Shown here piece by piece: positions 55,758 to 64,000 of a stretch of 64,000 nt of DNA. The notes under the pieces are model-generated. The model did no database searches, was not told the origin of the DNA, and was given only the letters and a program-made list of their open reading frames with translations. The translations under genes were made by a program, and so were the position numbers. Origin of the DNA: Dasypus novemcinctus (taxonomy: Eukaryota; Chordata; Mammalia; Cingulata; Dasypodidae); assembly GCF_030445035.2 (NCBI RefSeq), contig NC_080677.1:160209169-160273168 (forward strand), written 5' to 3'. The number at the start of each line of letters is the position of its first letter. Within the stretch, counting starts at the first letter, position 1.

Positions 55758-57359
55758 CTTACGTGAAGCCGGAGCTATGGACGTAGGGGGCTCTAGGGCA
55801 GTGGGAACTTCATCCGAAACGAGCAAGTTTCGGGGAGAGGCCTCTTGGGCCGCGGAGGAGGAGCTCGCCACAGCCTCTTGGTGGCCAGGGCAGGCCGTGT
55901 CCCCCAGGGCCCTGGGGCTGATCTCACTGATGGTGTCCTCGAGCTGTTTAATGGTCTGCTCAAGGCTGTCCAGGGTTCTGTAGGTGTTTTTCCTAATCTC
56001 GTCAGTTCTGGAGATCTGCGAGGGGCTCTCTAGACCGGGCGGCTCTGATCTCCTGAGCAGATTTTGGGGGGTGTCTTCGGGTTGCGACCTGGTAATCTCA
56101 AAGCGCTTGGCTTCTTTGTGCTGCTTCACAGTGCCATCCTCTTCCTCTTCTTCGTAGACCACCACCTGCAGAGTCTTTTTGCCCGTTTTGGTTCCCGTGC
56201 GGATTGCCTGAGTGAGAGCGGCCAGTTGCTTCTTAGGGAATTTGAATTTGAACTTTTTCTTGGGGTTCTCAACCTGGTCGTCGGGGAGGTCACCTTTGCT
56301 TTCTGAGCCTGGAGAATCTGCTGGGCCGAGTGGACTCAGCTCAGGCTTACTGGCTTCCTGCCCCACTGGTAGCTCGGTTTCTGCAGAGGGGAGCTGTGGT
56401 TTACCATCAGCTTGCCACGCTGCTGTCAGGCTGGCGGCCGCAGCCTCCTTATGGAACCTTTGGATGGCGTCATTCTGGACCAGCATGCCTCCGCTCTCCT
56501 CCTCTTCCTCCTCTACTATCTTTTCCTCTGTCATCATTTTCTCCAAGTCCTCATCACATTCCTCAAATATGGTCGAGAGTCTCTTATATGCAGACCGGAT
56601 GTCCATGGGCTCATCGAAGATGATGATCACTGGCTTCTTATCCAGGCACACGACGGGCTCTCCGTTCTCCGGTGCTCCCTGCTGGGATGTCATCTCCTTC
56701 TTGGCATCGATGTTGACCGTCTGTACATCTCCTCCCTTCTGGCTCACTATCTCGCGGACCTCGCCACTGGAAAGCACCTGCACGGCTGTTTTGGTGATCA
56801 TGAAGGCGATGTTGTCGCCGTTGGCATTCTCCTCGGTGGGAGAGCGTGAAGCTGGGTCTCCCTCCTCGCTGGGGTTCACAACGGCAGACTTAGCCCCCTT
56901 GGGTCTTAGAACGACTTGGCCAAAGTCTGTTAAGGAAGCCTCTCGCTCCTGCGTTTTGATGTCATGAATACTAACCTCCAGTGAGCTGGTGGGAGAGCGA
57001 AGGCTGCCCTCGTCCGAGTTTTCCTGTCCCTGCTGATTCATCTCAATTACTTTTCCATCCTTCATGCCTGGATTCTCGGAGGCAAGCACAGGGTGTTGCA
57101 GCCCCGAGACTTGAGGCCGTCTGCTTGCTTCATCTTCTAATAAACTAACGCCCGAGAAACCAGGACTGATCTTAAACCCGCTGTTCTGGGAATAGCCTCT
57201 ACTGTCTCTGAGTAGGCTCTTATTGGGTATGGACTTTTCCTTCGCCAGGAAGCCAGTGTTCTGTTCTGATGTTCTGGGTGCATCAGAAACACTGTTCTCT
57301 GTTCCTTTCTCCCACGTGTCCTTGGGGTGGTTGCTAGGCCACAGAGCCCCCGCAGTCAC
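55758..57359 (-). CDS. KIAA1217: KIAA1217 large coding exon
   Basis: 1602 nt, 534 codons, phase 0 at both ends. Acceptor CCTCCCCCCAG|GTGACTGCG (AG at 57361-57360); donor CGTAAG|GTATCT (GT at 57757-57756 counted as 55757-55756 on the plus strand). A competing GTAAGG four bases earlier would break the frame. Residues about 243-275 are the conserved KKPVIIIFDEPMDIRSAYKR block, followed by an acidic EEEEEE stretch near 286. Basic KKKFKFKFPKKQLAAL is near 366, EEEEED near 403, and a predicted coiled coil with TYRTLDSLEQTIKQLED at about 455-480. In the mouse, sickle tail is needed for intervertebral disc (nucleus pulposus) development. The protein is thought to be a cytoplasmic, cytoskeleton-associated scaffold. 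No stop or shift interrupts it. Confidence 0.96.
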
Positions 57360-57465
57360 CTGGGGGGAGGGGGAAACCGCACACATTAATCAGGAGTGAC
57401 CGGAGCTGCGCTGGAAGGTCATTCATCAGCCAGGCCTCACGTGAACACAGACCCAACGAACTCAC

Positions 57466-57543
57466 CTTTTGGGATTCCGTTTGGGGCCCATTTCCATAGT
57501 CAACGTCAGATTTCTGGACGTCTTCAGGGAAAAATTCCAAATT
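57466..57543 (-). CDS. KIAA1217: KIAA1217 small coding exon (26 codons)
   Basis: Acceptor TTCTGTCAG|AATTTGGAA (AG at 57545-57544); donor CAAAAG|GTGAGT (GT at 57465-57464), a near-perfect 5' site. It encodes NLEFFPEDVQKSDVDYGN and ends TESQK, in phase 0 with both neighbours. Only a 106-bp intron (57360-57465) separates it from the large exon. Family resemblance to KIAA1217 is clear in the NLEFF and EDV blocks. Confidence 0.93.
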
Positions 57544-60487
57544 CTGACAGAATAGTGTAGGACACGTTACTCCACAGAACCATACCCCCCAAAGTGGACA
57601 CTAACTAGATCATTCTGCTAATTATACTTCCAAAACATGCTGGCCAAGCACATTTTTCACACACCAGTCTGAAAGCCTAGAACTCTGTTTACCTTGGGTT
57701 GCTTTGTTCTCCACCTTCCAAAAATGCCCTGTGTTTGTACAAGACGAAAATCTCGATTAGGAAAAGGTTTCAATTATAACAGATTTTGTGGGGGAGCAGT
57801 TAAGAGAATGAAGGGACCCACTCTCTAGGTTCACATCCTCTTTTCAGTGTTGGATTGTGCAGGATCTAAGACTGGAAGAACGGTGTGGGGCAGGCTAGAA
57901 ATCGCAACGTCTCGGCAGGCAGCAGACTCTGACACTCGTATGGATTTGCCACCGAGCTGTAACTCTCTGTAAGTCAGTTCACCTCTTCGGGCTTCGGTTT
58001 TGCCTGTAGACTTGGGAACTAGACCAGGAGATTGTGAATGTTCTTTCCAGCTAGCTATTTCACCCCTCGCTTGGCTGCTTTCGTGGAAGAAAGTGTCCTA
58101 TAAAGACTTCTGCATTGGTTGAGTGTGTTACTTGGAGATGAAAAAACATGATTTCTCCCTGGTCAGATGACAGATTTAACATGTACGTGCAGTTGATACC
58201 ACCAAATTTAAAGGGTCAAAATGACCTTCAAACTAAGAATAGCCAAGCTAATCAAATCCAAATTTATAGTGAGAATGCTGCTGAAATATAACTTACACAC
58301 TTACAAAAACAGACACTGGATGCGGAGATGGTGACTGGCATTAGAACTCAGCTTTCCTTCTCTCTGTACTCTGATGCAGGGCAGAGCTGTACTTCTGAGG
58401 GTCTCACCAAGATTCAGAACGTAAGGACCCAGCTGTGAGGGTCCAGTACGGGGGGTGTACCACCACGGCCTTTATGAGCACGGTGCCCCCCAGCCGCGAC
58501 CCTACCCACCAGCAGTGTCTTGTCCCCCCACTCCCCGCCCAGGCACTACTGCCCTTTCTTCTTGCAGCAGACGCCCAAGAAGAGGTGACTGTAGCAGGAT
58601 GGGAATCCATCCAGCAGGGGCTGTTTGGTTAAAGTTGCCCCAACACAGCAAAGCTCAAGAATCTAGGCAGAGCCAATCAGCTCAGAGCAATCCTCCTGCC
58701 CTGGGTGAACACAGAAAGGAGACTCATAACACACAGACAACAGAGTCAGTATTAATCACAGAAGATACCATGGAAGACGCAAGTTGCATGAGCCACCCAA
58801 CTTCTGTTTTGCTTCCCTCGCCCTGTGCAGAGCCCCCAAATAAGGGCAGTGATTCAGCTGCTGCGGTTGAACAACATACTTTCTTTTGTGGGACTTTAAA
58901 TTTAGGTTATAAAACAACCCCAAGCATATCAGACTAGCACTGGATACCAGAAGGGACTGGCATGGATTCTGACCAGATACAGGCGAGTGGCTGCCCTGCT
59001 GGTCCCGTTTCCTGGGTGGGGCCAGCATCTGCTCTGATTGGACAGGGACCTGCCATGCCCACCGTTAACCATTTTGAAGGTCACTCTGCCATACGTGTAT
59101 TTCAAAACTGATTTACTTGCAGAAACACTCCAATGGAAAGTCACAGAGACAGATCATTTTTTATCATTGGGAATGATTGTATCAAAGCAAGGACCTAACT
59201 TTATCCCAAGTAATCTGGTCACCATCTTCATTAATTTCAGTGGTTCATTTCTTTGATAGTTTTAGATGGCCATGAATATGCATGAAAGGTAATTAAGTCT
59301 CTTTAATGTCTATTTATAGCCCTGAGGTTTGGAGTGTTCAGACAACTGGTGAAACAAAGTCAATATGCATTTGGACGAAAAACTAGAACCAGAGACACAG
59401 TTGCATATAAAGTGAAGTACTAGGCTAGCACTTCATAATGATAGAAGAAAATTTTTATAAAAATATTGGGTTTATGGAAACAGATGAATGGCCCAGGAAG
59501 AGGCTAATAGTGACATTAATCTGAGGACAAATCTGATAACTCGTGGCTATTATGAGGTAGATCAATCCTCTAGGTATAATTATCCTGAATAAGCATCTGG
59601 GATTAAACCCAGGCCATGTTGGGTACCTAATAAAGATCGCTTATTTAAGGTTATGTTAGAATAGCCCTCACATTTTATGATCCTATACTAACTCACAGAG
59701 CTTACTTATCCAGAAGTCCCTGATAGAGGGACGTAAGCCTGAGGAGCTCTTGGGCAATGCTGAAGACTAAACTATTTGCCTTTAGGTAAAGGAAGCTAGA
59801 ACCTCTGAATTCACAAATCTAAGTTCCTGGTTTAAAATGTTAGGCCTGGAGTTGGCCATTGCAGTCCTTTTATCCTGAAATTTAGACCGGGCTCTAGCTC
59901 CAACTTCAATGTGAAGTCCAAACGTTCATGCTAACGTCCTCCCCTTCCGTTTCTGAGCCTGGCCATCTTTATCGAAGCACTTGAACACTGCAAAGTATGT
60001 TTCAGCGCCGAACTCCACTGAACTTAGTGTCTTTGAGAATTGGTGATGTTTAGCAAGACGTCTGTTTGGTGTCCTGGGACGTGTGTGCAGACACACTTGT
60101 ATGTGTTCCCATGTGTGTCAGCATCTAGTGGTCTGTGCACTTCTAAGGCCTTCACCTATTTCAATGGAGGTTTATTCTTTTTTGTCCAGAAGACATGCTA
60201 AATGTGAGAAAAACCCTGAGCTGCTTGGTTGCAGCTTCTGTTTTTTCTATAGCTGCTCTAGAACATCGCAGTGGGCATTTGCTCTCTAGCTGGGACCACA
60301 GGGCGAGCCATGCACAGCAGCACAGTGCTCGGCCTGGAACCTGGGGCCTCGAGGCCCCGTAGAAACCTCGACAGGGCCTCCATGGGTTCTGAGAGATAGA
60401 GAAAGAGAAAGAGGGAGGCATGGAAGGACGAGTGCAGGAGAGCCGGGTTAGTGGGGCCGCGTGGCAGAGGCGTGGGTGCCACGTTAC
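57544..60487 (-). other. KIAA1217: KIAA1217 intron, about 2.9 kb
   Basis: Bounded by GT at 60487-60486 and AG at 57545-57544. It contains a MIR (57930-58065) and otherwise unassigned sequence. No further exon was recognised. Confidence 0.85.
57930..58065 (+). repeat. MIR SINE in a KIAA1217 intron
   Basis: MIR 3' text CTCTCTGTAAGTCAGTTCACCTC followed by GGGCTTCGGTTTTGCCTGTAGACTTGGGAAC. Confidence 0.55.
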
Positions 60488-60604
60488 CTTCCTGTCCTTG
60501 GCTGGGGCCGCGGGGCCCGGCCTGGCGTCCTTAGGGTGACGGTCAGGCCGAGACTGCTCAGCACTGTGTGAGTTTGCGTCCGTAAAGGAGCACTTCTGGA
60601 ATGC
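60488..60604 (-). CDS. KIAA1217: KIAA1217 coding exon (39 codons)
   Basis: Acceptor AATTCCCCAG|GCATTCCAG (AG at 60606-60605); donor AGGAAG|GTAACG (GT at 60487-60486). The translation starts AFQKCSFTDANSHSAEQS and ends PAKDRK, phase 0 at both ends. The hydrophilic, Ser/Pro/Ala-rich content matches the linker between the acidic segment and the large exon in KIAA1217 of other mammals. It may be a cassette exon since its loss keeps the frame. Confidence 0.88.
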
Positions 60605-63505
60605 CTGGGGAATTAAAATAGGAGGTTAACACCGGCCCAGGGCTGTGGCGGATGGGGGCAGCGGCAGAAGCCCGGCGCCTGGGCCCCCCTGCAGCCGCCC
60701 GGCCCGGAGCTGGCACCTCTTGCTGACTGAGCGGGCATCTCTGGGCAAGGCCTGCTCACCATCCCAGGCCTGGAAGCGAGCAGAGCCGGGACACCAGCCT
60801 TGCCGCCCCATGCTCAGCGGGCTGTGGCTCAAACTTTTCACGAATGTAAACTAGTGAAAACGAGAAGCTAGCTTGCCTTTCTTGTTCTTCCTGCTTTCCT
60901 TTCAGCCAGCTCTATTAGAATTCTAGGGAAAAAGCTCACAGGGCATTTTAAACCTCCAAGCTTTAGAGTAAAAGCCGCCCTTGTCAGGTCGTACTTGGAA
61001 ATGGTAACAGGTATTGTCATGTTCCGAGGTGCATTCTGGACGAACGTGACGGTCTTTGGCAGCCTGTGACGCTGAGGGCCCAGGGGCTGCTGGAGCCTCC
61101 CAACGCACCTCTGAACACGAGTGATTGTACCTAGGGACGCTACAGGGTGGACCATGTGAGCCCGGCCAGACATGGGGCAACGAGGACTGAGGCTGTGTCT
61201 GTAGGGCAGGCAGTGAGCGGTGTCCTGAGGGCTCCCGGGCCCTGAGACCACAAGGGCGGGGCTGGGGTGACCCGGGTACCCCGCTACTGAAAGCAGTGGT
61301 TCTCAACCAGGACTACATGTCTCTCAGGTAAAAAGAAATTCATTCAGTCAAAACGTAAGGACTGCAGGACTTGGCTTTAGTTTTTTAAATTCTCCGAGTA
61401 ATTCTAATGAGCAGCCCGATTAAAAACTACTTGAGTGAATCATCTTAAACGCTTGCCTAATCTTTTCTCTATGTCAAATGTTGTCGCTTGGGAAATGATT
61501 TAGCAGGCAGAAAGGCCAATCCGCATCTTGCCGGCATTGATACTGGAACTCTGGTCCTGCAGGGCTCAGATGCAGCTGCTGGGAGGGCCTTCCCTGAGCT
61601 CCACTTCCACTCCTCCGTCCTCCTGCTCCGGCCTGCCCTGGCTTCTGACTAAGCCTTAGCCACACCTGTTCTACCCGCTCCAGAGAGCCTTGCCTTCTCC
61701 TGACCTCTGTGAGCCGTGGCCACAGGCCTTTGGGCAGGTAGACCCTGGCTGGGGGGGGAGGGGCCCTGCCATTTCCTGGGACTCCTGGGACACCAGCATT
61801 CCTGCAGGGACAGGGGCGTGGCCACTCCTTGCCCACCTCAGGCCTAACTCTGTAGCCTGCAGAGGCAAAGGAACGATGGCTACTGCCATCAGTCAACCTT
61901 CTGGTTTGGCAGGTTGCGTCGTCCTGCTAGCAAGGGGCCTCCTGGGGTTTGGGTACATTCTGGTTTGAGTACTTCATTCACCATTATCTAACCACCAAAA
62001 TTTGAGCAGGAGGCCACCCACTCCACCCATGGTTAAGCTGTAAGTCCAAGAGGGGCTCCAAGTTATCTGAACTTCAGCGGAGGGAACTGTCCTCACGTCC
62101 TAGGCTGTAAGTAGGAGAAAAGGAGTTATTTCTCTCAGAGGACCAGTGAGGGGGATTCACAACACAGAGCCACACTTGTTGAGTTAGCAGCTCACTTTGC
62201 AAAGATTTGAAACAGCCTAGTGCTCTGCCATTCATTTGAGCCAAAACGGGCTGTGACCAATTCCCGCTATAATCTGGGGGCACATACTGCAACAAACGGC
62301 CCCAAACCCATGTGCCCAAAGCCATGTGCACAGCTCAGGATCAGCAGCGACCCCAGAAATAAGCAGCCTTGACAAGCCAGTGTCCTCGGCTGGAGGGTCC
62401 TCATGCCTTAACTGTATCGGGACTGCTGTGCTTACAAGGGGTTTTATGAATCTGTGGTTCCTGTGAATTAAATTCTCCAACCCTGCTCTGCACCTGTACA
62501 CAGTCTGACGGGTCGAGGGGTGCCCTGCCAGTCTGAGCTCCTGTGGGGCTTGAAGGGGCTCATGCATGTGATGCACCCACTAGTTGCTCTGTGCTCCCCA
62601 TGAGGGCCCAGCAGCCCAATGCTGGCATCACCATGGAAACCGCATTGGGACAGCTGCAGGGAGAATGATGTGGCTTAAAGGGTCTCCTGCCTGCAGAGGA
62701 AGAGGACAGAGCCACGGGCCACACAAAACCTTCAGTGCAGAGGTGGCTGGGCAAGAAGGCTGTGTTCTATTTGACTGTCAGAAAGGTTAGATAATAAGCA
62801 CGGGTCAAAATGAAATAGTCGATGAACAGACTTCAGGCTAGGAATTCTGTGGATGGCTCTGATGAGACAAGTTCTTAGACCACAAAGCTAGGGCAGATTC
62901 ACAACCATGATCTGAATGTGGGACCAGCTTTGGGTATTGCTCAAGTGCCTGTGCCAATGAGTGAAAATACAAAATCTGAAACTAATCAGTAAAGCATTGT
63001 TCCCCGAATAGGCCAAGGAAAATGGGCAACAAAATTGTTCAGCCTTTCAGGTTATTTGAAAAGACTGTTTTGACACTGAAGGGGAACCTGGTGTGGTGTA
63101 GAAGAGAGCACGGGGCCAGAGATCAGCCACTCCTACCCCAAGTGCGCTGTTGACAAGTTCTTACCAAGAGGAGACAATGGTGGTACTTCTACTCCCCATT
63201 TTAGTTGCTTTTGGAATGAAGCCAAGAGTATTAAGACTGAAAGAGCAATAAGCCCTGCTTGCTAGAGTTAGGGAATCTCAACCGATTCTTAGTATGAATG
63301 TTCCTGAGTTGCTCTGTGAAATGGTCGTTCCTCACACAGGTCTTAACATCAGGCGCCATCTTGGAGTGGTGGAGGCGTGCGCTGGAAGACGTGGCCTAAA
63401 CTCCCTAGGCCCCCTGGGCCCTTTGCCAGGCCCCTCTCCCTGCGAGTCTGAGAGAGACCCAGGTGGAAAGGCTGGGCGCTCCTGCCAATGACCTCATCCA
63501 CCTAC
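60605..63505 (-). other. KIAA1217: KIAA1217 intron, about 2.9 kb
   Basis: Bounded by GT at 63505-63504 and AG at 60606-60605. Several short open frames are present but none has splice sites in phase with the gene. Confidence 0.8.
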
Positions 63506-63670
63506 CTGGAGTTCTGCCATTATTTTGTCTCCTTCTTCTTCTTCCTCCTCCTCGTCCTTGGAGGAGGTAGTGACTGGTGGTGTGGCCTGGGGCCAGGCTG
63601 GGGCCAGCTCCTCTGTGGGGCATTTTGTGGCTCTGGCCTGTGAGGTCGGTCCAGTTTCTTCGCTGCTTGC
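63506..63670 (-). CDS. KIAA1217: KIAA1217 coding exon (55 codons)
   Basis: Acceptor CCCATAG|GCAAGCAGC (AG at 63672-63671); donor CTCCAG|GTAGGT (GT at 63505-63504). The reading frame runs from ASSEETGPTSQ through VTTSSKDEEEEEEEGDKIMAELQ, phase 0 at both ends, and joins to AFQKCSF in the next exon. The acidic Glu run followed by GDKIMAELQ is a family hallmark. Its start has only a short pyrimidine tract. Upstream exons lie beyond the window. Confidence 0.9.
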
Positions 63671-64000
63671 CTATGGGAGAGCCAAACCACAGATACTGGC
63701 GTCACCCTCCCCAGGTGCTGGCAAAGAGAGCAACAGGTGACAAGAATTCATGTCCCCCACTGCCTGGTACAGTGGCTTCCTGGCACTTTAGCTGAAAGAC
63801 TATTTTATCCCCTTGCCTTTAGCTTGGGTTCTGTTTGCACTAGACATTTTGATGGACAAAGTGCAGAATTATAATAAAATTGTAACTCCCCAACCTTCGG
63901 TGCATTCCAGGAAGGCCCTCCCCTGCCTCATCTCCTTGGCAATTGTATATTTAACATAAAAGACAACCTTGCAGAATGGAAGCTAAAGCTCATTTAACCG

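Noticed and set aside
63506..63670. Possible 1-bp frameshift in the glutamate-rich tract of a KIAA1217 exon
   Set aside because: Careful recounting shows the exon is 165 nt and stays open into GDKIMAELQ, so the frame is intact.

Overview
This window is vertebrate nuclear DNA, almost certainly from an armadillo (Xenarthra, cf. Dasypus). Evidence: split exons with GT-AG introns, thick layers of LINE-1, LTR and MIR repeats, and several copies of the tRNA-derived DAS-type SINE known from armadillos. No bacterial-style genes are present.

Host gene (right end, about 52.9-63.7 kb, minus strand): the 3' end of KIAA1217 (sickle tail, SKT), a cytoplasmic coiled-coil scaffold related to SRCIN1/p140Cap. 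Six coding exons can be placed with exact splice sites: 63506-63670, 60488-60604, 57466-57543, 55758-57359, 55128-55250 and the terminal exon 54019-54471. The 3' UTR runs to about 52.9 kb. Every junction is phase 0 and the frame is open throughout, so the gene looks functional.

Intergenic repeats (1-25 kb): copy A, a decayed plus-strand L1 (about 0.2-6.3 kb), carries two insertions of a short retroposon. Copy B, a near full-length plus-strand L1 (7.0-12.97 kb), has a 5' region built of about 107-bp tandem monomers. It sits inside an ancient minus-strand L1 (6.3-6.9 and 14.35-16.6 kb). Copy C, a full-length minus-strand L1 (16981-24185), has a perfect 14-bp target duplication and is itself interrupted by a solo LTR with a 6-bp duplication, a SINE, and an ERVL-like LTR with a 5-bp duplication.

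Endogenous retrovirus (25979-32070, plus strand): a complete but broken class II (betaretrovirus-like) provirus. It has two LTRs of about 540 bp, a 6-bp duplication ATCAGA, a tRNA-Lys-type primer site, a splice donor, gag, pro and pol, a polypurine tract, and no full env. A canonical gag-pro frameshift heptamer followed by a well-formed H-type pseudoknot survives. A 106-codon open frame begins exactly at a good splice acceptor in the env position. Gag and pol are broken by frame changes, a stop codon and catalytic-residue loss.

Middle (32-52 kb): mostly non-coding, with SINEs, MIRs, old L1 and LTR pieces, an orphan CpG island (34.47-35.42 kb), and a GC-rich minisatellite/CpG island (49.4-50.3 kb). 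No other host gene, tRNA, rRNA or CRISPR array was recognised.
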